A program made the position numbers and the translations under genes. Shown one piece after another: positions 49,891 through 60,000 of a stretch of 64,000 nt of DNA. Location of the stretch: contig NZ_QJUM01000028.1 in the NCBI RefSeq assembly GCF_004327355.1, positions 1-64,000 on the forward strand. Direction: 5' to 3'. The notes below the pieces were generated by a model. That model made no database searches and was not told the origin of the DNA. It was given only the letters and a program-made list of their open reading frames with translations. The DNA is from Phytopseudomonas dryadis. Lineage in GTDB: Bacteria > Pseudomonadota > Gammaproteobacteria > Pseudomonadales > Pseudomonadaceae. The stretch's first letter is position 1, and each line of letters begins with the position of its first letter.

Positions 49891-51123
49891 ATGCCCGATA
49901 CCGCCGTTTCCCCTGTGCCCACCCAGGCCCGCTCGGCGCCGCCGCGGGCGGCCCATATCATCGCCAGCGACGCCGAAGCCATAGAGGTGGCCCGGCGCCT
50001 GGCCGACGAGTTCGCCATCGAGGCGGTCGAGCGTGACCGTGAGCGACGCTTGCCCTGGGAGGAGCTCGACCGCTTCTCGCAGAGCGGCCTGTGGGCGATC
50101 ACCGTGCCCAAGGCCTACGGTGGCGCCGGCGTGTCCCAGGCCACCCTGGTCGAGGTGATCGCCCTGATTTCGGCGGCCGACGCCTCGCTCGGCCAGTTGC
50201 CGCAGAACCATTTCGGGGTGATCAACAACCTGCTGCTGACCGCCAGCGAAGAGCAGAAGCAGCGCTTCTTCGCCAAGGTGCTGCAGGGCTACCGCTTCGG
50301 CAATGCCTTCTCCGAGGCCGGGAGCAAGAACGTCACCGCGTTCGAGACGCGGGTGCGTTTCGACGGCGACAGCGTGGTGATCGAGGGCGAGAAGGCCTAC
50401 TGCACCGGCGCGCTGTTCGCCCATATCGTGCCGGCGGTCGGCGTGGATGAGGAGAACCGGCCGTTCATCGCCTTGCTGCCCCGGGATGCCCAGGGGCTGA
50501 GCGTGATCGACAGCTGGGACGGCTTCGGCCAGCGCATCACCGCCAGCGGCCAGGTGCTGCTCGACAAGGTGCGCGTGCCCCGCAGCGATGTGATCCCGGC
50601 GTGGAAGGCCTACGACCAGCCCAGCGCCGATGGCCCGGTGTCGCAGATCATCCAGGCCGCGGTGGATACCGGCATCGCCCGGGGCGCCTTCGCCGAGTTG
50701 CTGAACGTGGCCAGGCAGGCCCGGCCCTGGGTCGACAGCGGCTTGCAGCACGGCTGGCAGGACCCCTTGAGCCTGGCGCTCATCGGCGACCTGGCGTGGC
50801 GCCTGAGCGCCGCCGAGGCGATCCTGCAGCAGTCCGCCGCGGCGGTGGATCGCGCCCTGGCCGAGCCGAGCGAGGACAGCGTGGCCGAGGCTTCGCGGGT
50901 GGTCGGCCAGGCCAAGGTGCTGTCCACCGAGATCGCCCTGGCCGCCTCCAGCACCCTGTTCGAGCTGGGCGGTACCCGTTCGGTCTCCGCCAGCCGGGGG
51001 CTGGATCGCTTCTGGCGCAATGCCCGTACCCACACCCTGCACGATCCGGTGCGCTGGAAGTACCACCTGGTCGGCAACCAGCGCCTCAACGGCGTCAAGC
51101 CGCCCCGTCATGCCTGGAACTGA
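49891..51123 (+). CDS. SfnB-family sulfur-acquisition oxidoreductase (acyl-CoA dehydrogenase fold)
   Basis: 410 residues of the acyl-CoA-dehydrogenase superfamily branch that holds SfnB/SfnC and the desulfurisation monooxygenase DszC. FADH2/FMNH2-dependent oxygenases in this branch act on organosulfur compounds. Visible: ERDRERRLPWEELDRFSQSGLWAITVPKAYGGAGVS, FSEAGSKNVTAF, VVIEGEKAYCTGALFAHIVPAVG, and the C-terminal LGGTRSVSASRGLDRFWRNARTHTLHDPVRWKYH. The acyl-CoA dehydrogenase catalytic Glu is not apparent. AAGGAG nine bases before ATG 49891; the frame is open further upstream through the repeats but the sigma-54 promoter excludes that. Its context with a DszA-like enzyme is striking. Confidence 0.88.
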   Translation: MPDTAVSPVPTQARSAPPRAAHIIASDAEAIEVARRLADEFAIEAVERDRERRLPWEELDRFSQSGLWAITVPKAYGGAGVSQATLVEVIALISAADASLGQLPQNHFGVINNLLLTASEEQKQRFFAKVLQGYRFGNAFSEAGSKNVTAFETRVRFDGDSVVIEGEKAYCTGALFAHIVPAVGVDEENRPFIALLPRDAQGLSVIDSWDGFGQRITASGQVLLDKVRVPRSDVIPAWKAYDQPSADGPVSQIIQAAVDTGIARGAFAELLNVARQARPWVDSGLQHGWQDPLSLALIGDLAWRLSAAEAILQQSAAAVDRALAEPSEDSVAEASRVVGQAKVLSTEIALAASSTLFELGGTRSVSASRGLDRFWRNARTHTLHDPVRWKYHLVGNQRLNGVKPPRHAWN

Positions 51124-51133
51124 GGAAAGAACC

Positions 51134-51493
51134 ATGTCCGATTCGCATACCCTGGGCGACCTGCTGTTCGCCCGTGACGCACTCGCTGCGCTGGTCGAGC
51201 AGCTCAGGGCCGAGGCCCTTGGCGAAGATGCCCTGGCAATCGCCAGCGTCGGTCGCCTGCAGATCCGCATCGATGCCGCCGATGCCTTGCTGGCGCGCGC
51301 CGGGCGTTCGTCCGCGGCCGCTGTCGAGGCGCGCCTGGCGGCCGCCGAGGCGGCGCGGCTGGCCAGCGAGCTGCAGGTCGAGTTGCTCGGCCAGTCGCTG
51401 CCCCGTCCGTCGCCGGCGGCGCGGGAGACGCCCTTGCAGCATCAGCGCCGGCAGCTCGGCGATCACTATCTCAATGGCACCGCGCCCGCCTGA
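51134..51493 (+). CDS. Short protein resembling only the C-terminus of an SfnB/acyl-CoA-dehydrogenase protein
   Basis: 119 residues, ten bases after the SfnB-type gene, with GAGGAAAG before ATG 51134. It is helical and Ala/Leu-rich (IASVGRLQIRIDAADALLARAG, then AAAVEARLAAAEAARLASELQVELLG) and ends RRQLGDHYLNGTAPA, which aligns with YHLVGNQRLNGVKPP at the end of its neighbour. This pattern is the C-terminal helical bundle of the family without the N-terminal and flavin-binding domains. It may be a decayed duplicate or a small partner subunit. Confidence 0.6.
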   Translation: MSDSHTLGDLLFARDALAALVEQLRAEALGEDALAIASVGRLQIRIDAADALLARAGRSSAAAVEARLAAAEAARLASELQVELLGQSLPRPSPAARETPLQHQRRQLGDHYLNGTAPA

Positions 51494-51770
51494 TCCGCCT
51501 GCCGGCAACGGCACGGCCGGGGTTGGCTGGCAGGGCCGATGCCCTGGCCGGGGGCCGATGCGGCACCGGCGCAAGTGCGTCGCTCGCCAGGTTGCGTGGT
51601 CGCGCGCGGCGGGCTATGTTGCGGGCACTTTGGCTCGGCGGCCGAGTCGGTGCCTCGAGCGGCTATGGCACGGGCAGGGCGCTGCGCAGCGGACGTTGCG
51701 CTGATAGGGAGGAAGGTTCGGGCATGAAGCGACGTGTGGTGATTTCCGGGGGCTCGGGCGGCGCCGCGGC
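51494..51770. other. Gene-poor gap before the acetyltransferase gene
   Basis: 277 bp with open frames but no family resemblance. A run CATGAAGCGACGTGTGG at 51723 starts a short frame of 17 codons that overlaps the acetyltransferase start by four bases; it could be a leader but shows no supporting pattern. Confidence 0.35.
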
Positions 51771-52316
51771 ATGAGCCAGCCAGCCTTGCATATCGCCGAG
51801 GCCGGGCCGGAGGACGTCGCCGAGGCGATCGACTTCGCCATGCGCGCCCGGGCCGAGCTCTTTCCCTGGCTCGATGGCGGCACGCTGCCGGCGGATCTGC
51901 AGCGCTTCGACGAGGTGTACCTGAACGGCCGTGATGGACGCTTCTGGCTGGCCCGCTGTGCCGGCGAGATCGTCGCCGCCATCGGCTATCTGCCCTACGA
52001 CCAGCGCTTCCGCCAGCTCGACTACGCCGGCAGCCGGGTGGTGGAGATCGTGCGCCTGTTCGTGGCCGCGGATTTTCGCCGCTCGGGCCTGGCCGGCGCG
52101 TTGTATGCCAGGCTGCGCCGCCACGCGGCGAACGCCGGGGTGCAGGTGCTGTACCTGCATACCCATCCCTTTCTGCCCGGCGCCATCCGCTTCTGGGAGA
52201 AGCAGGGCTTCGCCATCGTCGACGTGGAGGCCGATCCGTTGTGGCAGACCACCCATATGCAGTGCCGGCTGGCGCCACATCAGCGATCAAATGCCGTATC
52301 CGAGCGAACGGGTTGA
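51771..52316 (+). CDS. GNAT-family N-acetyltransferase
   Basis: 181 residues. The acetyl-CoA binding motif A is in VVEIVRLFVAADFRRSGLAGALYARLRRHA (R/Q-x2-G-x-G/A variant), followed by VLYLHTHPFLPGAIRFWEKQGFAIVDVE, the usual beta-bulge and C-terminal helix. Substrate unknown. It lies 277 bp after the SfnB unit on the same strand; detoxification of the amine-containing substrate or of an analogue (pat-like) would be one guess. ATG 51771. Confidence 0.85.
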   Translation: MSQPALHIAEAGPEDVAEAIDFAMRARAELFPWLDGGTLPADLQRFDEVYLNGRDGRFWLARCAGEIVAAIGYLPYDQRFRQLDYAGSRVVEIVRLFVAADFRRSGLAGALYARLRRHAANAGVQVLYLHTHPFLPGAIRFWEKQGFAIVDVEADPLWQTTHMQCRLAPHQRSNAVSERTG

Positions 52317-52509
52317 GTGGTCGCTCAAAGGCGCAAGCGGCCTTCGGCCTTCGATAAAAAACGCTTGAGGCTGGAAAGCTGGACGAAAGAGCCCATGGGG
52401 TTTGCTTGTCGTTCAGCCTCCAGCCTCTGGCGCTCCTATCGGCCGTCCGCTTGCGCCCTATGGCTGCCATCCCCATTACGATTGCCCCGGCTACCACCCT
52501 GGCCTCCGA
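52317..52509. repeat. Gap with GAGGCTGGA inverted repeat
   Basis: TTGAGGCTGGAAAGCTGGACGAAAG (from 52365) and CGTTCAGCCTCCAGCCTC (to about 52429) form an inverted pair; a related GAGGCTGGACGAAAG...CTCGTCCAGCC pair is at 53745-53790. No gene is seen. Confidence 0.55.
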
Positions 52510-53238
52510 TCAGTGCGGGGGGCGGGGCGACATGTAGGACAGCAGGCGGTCGCTTTCCTTTTTCACCACGGCGTAGCACTCGCAACTCAGCTGTTCGAGC
52601 CGCGGGCGGTCGAGCACGGTGATATGCCCCCGGCTGTACTCGATCACCCCCTGGCGCTGCAGCTTGCCGGCGGCCTCGGTCACGCCCTCGCGGCGTACCC
52701 CGAGCATATTGGCGATCAGTTCCTGGGTCATGGTCAACTGGTTGCCGGGCAGGCGGTCCAGGGACAGCAGCAGCCAGCGGCACAGCTGCTGGTCGATCGA
52801 GTGGTGGCGGTTGCACACGGCGGTCTGCGCCATCTGCGTGATCAGGGCCTGGGTGTAACGCAGCATCAGCACCAACAGCTCGCCATGGCGATTGAATTCA
52901 TCCTTCAGGCGCTGCCCCTGCAGGCGGTAGGCATGGCCACCGCTCTGCACCACGGCCCGGCTCGGCGTGCTTTCTCCACCCATGAACAGGGAAACGCCCA
53001 CCAGCCCTTCGTTGCCGACCACGGAAATCTCCGCCGAGGCGCCGCTTTCCATCACGTTGAGCAAGGAGATGATCGAGTCGGTGGGGAAGTACACATGACG
53101 CATGGTCTCGCCGGATTCGTAGAGCACCTGACCGAGGGGCAGGGCGACATGTTCGAGATGGCAGAACAGGCGCTGCTGGACTTCGCCGGATAGAGCCGCC
53201 AGCAAGTGGTTCTGCTGTGGCATGCAGTCGTCGAGCAT
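52510..53238 (-). CDS. Crp/Fnr-family transcriptional regulator
   Basis: 242 residues. N-terminal cyclic-nucleotide-binding-like beta-barrel (LPLGQVLYESGETMRHVYFP and SAEISVVGNEGLVGVSLFMGG), a dimerisation helix, and a C-terminal winged helix (LTMTQELIANMLGVRREGVTEAAGKLQRQGVIEYSRGHITVLD). It lacks an Fnr-type cysteine quartet at the N-terminus, so oxygen sensing through an Fe-S cluster is unlikely; the cAMP-contacting residues are not those of Crp. Start ATG 53238 with AAGGGA upstream. Not obviously linked to neighbours. Confidence 0.87.
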   Translation of the reverse strand: MLDDCMPQQNHLLAALSGEVQQRLFCHLEHVALPLGQVLYESGETMRHVYFPTDSIISLLNVMESGASAEISVVGNEGLVGVSLFMGGESTPSRAVVQSGGHAYRLQGQRLKDEFNRHGELLVLMLRYTQALITQMAQTAVCNRHHSIDQQLCRWLLLSLDRLPGNQLTMTQELIANMLGVRREGVTEAAGKLQRQGVIEYSRGHITVLDRPRLEQLSCECYAVVKKESDRLLSYMSPRPPH

Positions 53239-53350
53239 GGCGTCCCTTCTGTGGTGGATTGGCAAACGGCCAGCATACATCTGGGAAAAACCGGGTTCCG
53301 TTCGCTAGCGTACATAGCCCGCCGGGCTCGTGCTGAACCGCCAGCAGCCC

Positions 53351-53542
53351 CTAGCTGTGCAACACGCTGTCGACGTCGATCAGGTCCTGGCCGGCGGCGA
53401 ACAACTGTTCATAACGCTCGACGTGACTCAGTGAAGCATAGACGTTGGTGACGGTGGCCGAGTCTTCGGGGGTGGCGCTGCGCTGGATGACGCGGATGAT
53501 GTTGCCCGAGCTGCGCGAAACGACGAAGTAGGAGTCGAGCAT
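53351..53542 (-). CDS. Small conserved-looking hypothetical protein
   Basis: 63 residues: MLDSYFVVSRSSGNIIRVIQ, then a segment with VTNVYASLSHVERYEQLFAAG. A strong GGAGG lies eight bases before the ATG at 53542, and the composition is that of a real soluble protein. No family recognised. It stands alone between the Crp-type gene (same strand, 112 bp) and the repeat-rich gap before the glucan synthase. Confidence 0.6.
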   Translation of the reverse strand: MLDSYFVVSRSSGNIIRVIQRSATPEDSATVTNVYASLSHVERYEQLFAAGQDLIDVDSVLHS

Positions 53543-54061
53543 GTCAAGCCTCCGGGATTGTCTGTCAGGTTGTGCGGTGCCCAGCCCGGACTTGATCAGC
53601 CCGGCCGGGGCTCATGGTCTCTGCTCCGAGGTATGCAGAGGCCGAGCGCCGAGCATGACAGCTTCGGCTGCGCCCGTCGGTGCGCCAGACCCCTTAGGAC
53701 CATGCCTTTCAACATGTTGGTGGCTCGAGAAGAGCGCTGGAGGCTTGAGGCTGGACGAAAGGCGGCGTTGTTGTTCTCGTCCAGCCTTCTGCGCTCTTTG
53801 CGGCTTTATGGCTGTTGTTACCCGATAGCCGTCTTTCGAAGACCATGTTGGCCGACTTCAGCCAGGGAACCCTTGTAGCAACGCCGCCCATGGCGAGACT
53901 CGAAGGCGGGCGCCCGGCAGTGCCCATAGCCCTCATGGCCAAGACCTCCCCGTAGCCTGGGTTGGCCGCAGGCGTAACCCAGGACCGCAGCCATACCGCG
54001 GCCACGGCTCCCGGGTATCGCTGCGCTCGACCCGGGCTACCCGGGGGGCTGCTCATGGCTT
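53543..54061. repeat. Repeat-rich gap upstream of the glucan-synthase 3' end
   Basis: Includes the GAGGCTGGACGAAAG...CTCGTCCAGCC inverted pair (about 53745-53790) and a GTAGCCTGGGTTGG...CCCGGGCTACCCGG element (about 53953-54042) of the 150-bp array family. No supported gene; short open frames are repeat artefacts. Confidence 0.7.
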
Positions 54062-57000
54062 CTATTCGGGTGTAGGCAGGAGCCGATTGCCAGGCATGAC
54101 AGCTTGTGCTGCGCCCTCCTTGTGCGGCCAGAGGATGTCGACCCGGTGCTCGCGCCCGTCGTCGAGCAGGGCGATGCTGTCGCCGGGCTGGCGGATGCCG
54201 TCCAGGTGCAGGGTCGGCTCGGCGGCGTCGGCGGCGCGCACGTTGATGCGGTAAGGCGTCGCGCCATGGCGGTAGTGCAGGGTGAAACCGGGCCAGTGCG
54301 CCGGCAACAGCGGCTGGAGGCGCAACCGGGTGCCGTCGCGCTGCACGCCGAGCAGCGATTCGACGATCAGGCGGTACATCCAGCCGGCCGAGCCGGTGTA
54401 CCAGCTCCAGCCGCCACGCCCCTCATGGGGCGGCATGCCATAGACGTCGGCGGCCAGCACATAAGGTTCGACCTTGTAGGTGGCGATGGCCGCGGCGCTG
54501 TCGCCATGGCTGACCGGGTTGATCAGGCGCAGCAGTTCCCAGGCCCGTTCGCGCTCGCCGAGGGCGGCGAACGCCATGCCCGCCCACACGGCCGCATGGG
54601 TGTACTGGCCACCGTTCTCGCGCACGCCGGGCACATAGCCCTTGATGTAGCCGGGTTCCAGCGCGCCGCGGTCGAACGGCGGCGCGAGCAGTTGCACCAG
54701 GCCGATATCGCGGCGCAGCAGGTGCTGTTCGAGCGAGTCCATGGCGCTGCGCCTGCGCGCGTCGGGCGCCGCGCCCGACAGCACCGACCAGCTCTGGGCG
54801 ATGGAGTCGATGCGGCATTCGTCATTGTCGGTCGAGCCCAGCGGCGTGCCGTCGTCGAAGTAGGCACGGCGGTACCAGGCGCCGTCCCAGGCGTGGGCGT
54901 CCAGGCTCAGGCGCAAGGCCTCGGCCTGCTCCGTGCAGCGCCGGGCGAACACCGCGTCGCCGTTGCCCAGGGCGGTGTCGGCGAAGCGACGCAGCACGTC
55001 GTAGCCGAAGAAACCGAGCCAGACGCTTTCGCCCCGGCCCTGTTCGCCGACGCGGTTCATGCCGTCGTTCCAGTCGCCATGGCCCATCAGCGGCAGGCCG
55101 TGCACGCCGCGCGCCAGGCTGCGCTCGATGGCGCGCACGCAGTGCTGGTACAGGCTTTCGCGCAGGGCCGATTGGCTGGGCAGGTCGTAGTAGGACTCCT
55201 CGCCAGGATTCAGCTCGCGGCCTTCGAGGTAGCCCACCGCTTCGCCGAGCACGCTCTGGTCGCCGGTCACCTGCACGTAGCGGCTGGTCGCCAGCGCCAG
55301 CCACAGGTAGTCGTCGGAACAGCCGGTGCGCACGCCGCGGTCCAGCGGTGGGTGCCACCAGTGCTGCACGTCGCCTTCGACGAACTGGTGCGCGGCGCAT
55401 AACAGCAAATGCCGGCGCACCGCCGCCGGATCGGCATGCAGCATGGCCATGCTGTCCTGCAACTGGTCGCGAAAGCCGAAGGCGCCGCCGGACTGGTAGT
55501 AACCGCTGCGTGCCCAGAAGCGGCAGGCGATCACCTGGTACATCAGCCAGCCGTTGACCAGTACATCGACGGCGGGCTCGGGGGTTTCGATGCGTACCGC
55601 GCCCAGGGTCGAGCGCCAGTGCGCGCGTACCCGTTCCAGTTCGGTCTCTGCCGAGGTCGTGCCGCGCATACGCTGCAGCAGACGCGAGGCGGCCTGGGCG
55701 TCCTGTTCGGCGCCCAGGCGGAAGATCACGCTGCGGCTTTCGCCGTGGGCCAGTTGCAGCTCGACCCGCAGCGCCGCGCAGGGATCGAGCCCGGCGCCGC
55801 TGCGCCCGGACAGCTGCGCCTGGGCCATGGCCGCGGGCGCGCTCAGGTTGCCGTTGCGGCCGATGAACTCGCTGCGCTCGGCGGTGCTGCTGCGCTGCGG
55901 CGCATCGACATCGAAGAACGCCACCCGCCCGGGAAACTCGATGGAATAGGCATTGCGCGCGAGCAGCGCGCCACTGTTGGGGTCGGCCTCGCTGACCACG
56001 TGGCGGGCCGATTTTTCCCGCAGGTCGCCCAGCACCCAGGCGACATAGCCGGTCACCGACAGACGCCGCGGGCGGCCGGAGCGGTTGTGCAGCTTCAGGT
56101 GCGAGAATTTGACCGGCTCCTGCAGCGCCACGTAGACCCAGAGTTCGCTGCGGATGCCGTCTTCCTCGTGTTCGAAGACGCTGTAGCCGAAGCCGTGGCG
56201 GGTCACGTAGCGGCCCTTTCCGGGGCGCGGCAGCGGCGTCGGCGACCAGTAGTGCCCGCTGTCTTCGTCGCGCAGGTAGAGCGCTTCTTCGCTGGGGTCG
56301 CTGACCGGGTCGTTGCGCCAGGGCGTGAGGCGGAATTCGTGGGCATTTTCATGCCAGGTATAGGCACCGCCGCTTTCCGAGACCACGCTGCCGAAATGCG
56401 CATTGGCCAGCACGTTGACCCAGGGCGCCGGGGTGGGCTGGCCGGCGCTGAGGTGGATGACGTATTCCTGGCCATCGGCGCTGAAACCACCGTGGGGGTT
56501 GCCCAGGATCAGCGACGGATCGTTCAGGGGGACGACTTCGGCCAGCACCGGTTCGGGCATCAGCTGCGCGTCGAAGGCGGGCAGGGCCGGCTCGGCCCGG
56601 CGCCGGTGGATCTGTTCGGCCAGGCTGCCCCGTTCATCGCTGAGCAGCAGATGCGCCACGGCCAGCATCAGGACGCGATCCTCGCTGGAGAGCTGCTGGG
56701 CCGGGCGCACGAAGATACCGCCGGGCCTGTCCAGCAGATGGGCGCCGCTGCCCGAGGTGACCAGGCCCATGATCACGTCCTGCAGGTCTTGTCGGTAGCC
56801 GGCCCGGTCTTCGTTCCAGATCACCAGGTCCACGCTCAGGCCCTTGTGCCGCCAGTAGGCATGGGCCTGTACCAGTTGCCGCACCAGGTCGATATTGGCC
56901 ATGGCGCCGATCTGCACCAGCACGATGGGCAGGTCGCCGGAAATCGCCTGGCCCCACAGGCCGCTCTGGTTGCGCCGGTTGGCCGCCAGCACGCCGGGCG

Positions 57001-60000
57001 CGGCGCGCAGCGAGGGGTTGGCATAGAGGATCGAGGCGGCCATCTGCTCGAACAGGCGGGCTTCGGCGTGGGAGGTATTGAGCTGGCGCAACAGTACCTG
57101 GCTGTGGGTCCAGGCGAGGTCGAAGACGCGGTCGGCCAGGTGCCGGTCGCGGTACTTGTTGATCAGTTGCAGGCAACCCTCGCGGCTGTCGCTGACCCCG
57201 GTCACCAGGTCGATGGTCGCGCTCTGCCCGGGTTCCAGGTCGATCCGGCAGCGGATCGCCACGATCGGGTCGAGCACCGCGCCGGCCGTGCCGGAAAGCG
57301 CCTCGTCGTCCATCGCTGCCGGGTGCGTCAGGTTGCGCCCGCGACCGATGAAGCGGGCCCGGTCGGTTTCGTAGGAAATCGCCGCGATATCGACCTCGTG
57401 CGCCGCCAGCAGGTGACACAGCCACGGCACCCGCTCTTCACTGGCGCGCGGCCGGCGGCTGCAGAGAATCGCCTGCAGCGGCGTCAGCAGCTCGCTTTGC
57501 ACGAACAGCTTGCTGAACGCCGGGTGCAGGGCGTCGCTGAGCGCCGGCGCCAGCACCACCTCGGCATAGCTGGTCAGCTCCAGGGTGCGGCGCCGTGCGC
57601 CGCGGTTGCTGAGGTGCAGGCGGCGCAGCTCGATGTCGTCTTCCGGCGAGACGACGATCTCGGTATGCGCGTCGAAGCCGTGCTGGCGTACGCGGAACTC
57701 GGCGCGCGCATCAGTGAAGATCGCCTCGAAAGCCTCGGTGGCCCGCAGCGTGGGCTGGTGCGCGGAAGACCAGAAGTCGCCGCTGTCGACATCGCGCAGG
57801 TAGCAGAAGGTGCCGCTGTTATCGCAGGTGATGTCCTCCTGCCAACGGGTCACCGCCATCTCGTTGCAGCGGCTGTAGCCACCGCCGGCGTTGCTGACCA
57901 TCACGTGGTAGCGGCCATTGGACAGCAGTTGCACGGCCGGGTGCCGGCGCGCGGGGTCGGTGTACACCCGCAGCTTGTTTTCGTGGACCCGGGCGACCGT
58001 GCCCTCCAGTGCGGCATTGGCGGTGTGCAGGTACTGCGCGGCGCTCTTCGGCACGCGCTCCTGCAGCAGCAGGGCGGTGGCCTGGAATTGCGGATCGGCC
58101 TCGAAGCGGCGCTGCATCGGGCGATCCAGCAGCACGCAGGCCAGGGCCAGCAGGCTCATGCCCTGGTGGTGGGCCATGAACGAGGGGATCACCGCGGCGC
58201 TCTGCCCCGGCGGCAGGCGCGCGCTGGTGAAGTCGATGGCTTCGTACAGGCCGTAGCGCCCGGCCATGCCCATACCGGCCAGGCGTTGCAGGTTCTTGCA
58301 GGCGGCTTCCGGCGCGACCATCAGGGCCAGCACCGAGGCATAGGGCGCCATCACCAGGTCTTCGCCCAGGCCGCGTTTGAGGCCCAGGCCGGGGACGCCG
58401 AATGCCCGGTACTGATAGTTCAGTTGCGCATCCAGGGTGTTGTAGGCGGACTCGGAGACGCCCCAGGGCAGGCCGAGCTGCTGGCCGTATTCGATCTGTC
58501 GCGCCACGGCCGCGCGGCAGGTCTGGTCGAGCAGGGTGCCGGCGTAACTGGGCATGACCAGCATCGGCATCAGGTACTCGAACATGGAGCCGGTCCAGGA
58601 CAGCAGCACCGGTACTCCGCCATTGCTGGTGAGCAGCCGGCCGAGGGTGAACCAGCCTTCCTGCGGCAACTGGCCCTGGGCAATGACCACGAAGTTGGTC
58701 AGCCGTGCTTCCGAGGCCAGCAGGTCGTAGTAGGCGCTATCCAGGCGCTGCTCGTCGGCGTTGTAACCGATGGCCAGCAGTTCGCGTTGCCCGTCGTAGA
58801 GGAAGGTGAAATCCATGTCGGCCAGCTCGCCCGCCAGATCCGCCAGGCGCAGCGCACTGGCGATGCGTTCGCCGGCATGGCCGACGACCGCGCGTACCTG
58901 CGCCTGCTCGGCGGCTGGCCACTGACTGGCGTCGAGCTGCGCCAGCTGCCGCCAACTGGTCGCCACCACGGGGTCGCCGGGCAGGCTCAGGCAGGCCAGC
59001 TCGGCGCTGAAATCCTGGCAGTGCTCGAGCAGGGCGCGCCGCCAGTAGTCCGTCTCGGGCGCCTGGGCCAGGGCACTGTCCAGGCCCTCGAGCAAGGCGA
59101 CCAGGCGGCCCAGGGTGGCGGCGATGGCCGCCAGGCCGTCGCTCTCCAGGGTTGCCGCTGCCGCCAGTTCGTCGAACAGTGCGTCGAGCAGGTGCCTGTC
59201 CAGCTCGCTGGCCAGCAGGGCCTCGTGCAGCACCTCGAGGCTGTCGCCCAGGCCGCCGAGCCAGGTCGGGCTGATCAGCGGCGCATCCGGCAATTCGTCC
59301 AGGCCCGGGCGCAGGGTCAGCAGCAGGCCGGCCAGGTTGCCGCTGTCGACGGTGGAGACGTAGTGCGGCGGCAGCGGTGCGAGCGTCCGCGTGTCGTACC
59401 AGTTGTAGAAGTGCCGGCGATGGCGCGGCAGCCGCGCCATGCTGCTCAGCGCCTGGTCGAGCCGCGTGAGCAGCCGGCCGCCGCTGAGGTAGGCGAAGTC
59501 GTAGGCGGCGAGGTGGGAAAGCAGTGCCATGCCCATGTTGGTCGGTGAGGTGCGGTGCGCGGTGACGGCGTTGGGCTTCTCCTGGATATTGTCGGGCGGC
59601 AGCCAGTTGTCCACCGGGCCCAGGTGATCGTCGAAGAAGGCCCAGGTGCGGCGCGCCAGGCGCCGCAGAAAACGCCGTTCTTCCGGCGAGGGGGCGAAGG
59701 CCGCGGGGGTCGAGGGTCTGCTCAGCCACCAGGCGATCGCCGGCGATAGCAGCCAGGCCAGCAGCAAGGGCGCGGCGATCGCCAGGGTCGTGGGCTGCCC
59801 GAGCAGCAGGCCCGCGACACCGAGCGCCAGCAGCGGGGCGATCCACATCAACCGGTACAGGCCCGGCAGGTCGTTGCGGCTGCTGCGCTCCACCTCCCGC
59901 GACGGGTTCCATTGCAGCAGCCGGCGCTGGCTGATCGTCATGCGCCACAGGGTGCGGCCGATCGCATCCAGGCTGCTGAAGGCTTCGAAGGGCAGCCACA

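Noticed and set aside
55409..59548. A 1,379-codon plus-strand frame inside the glucan-synthase gene
   Set aside because: Antisense shadow of a gene with clear GT84 and GH94 motifs; its product is low-complexity Ala/Gly/Arg/Val.
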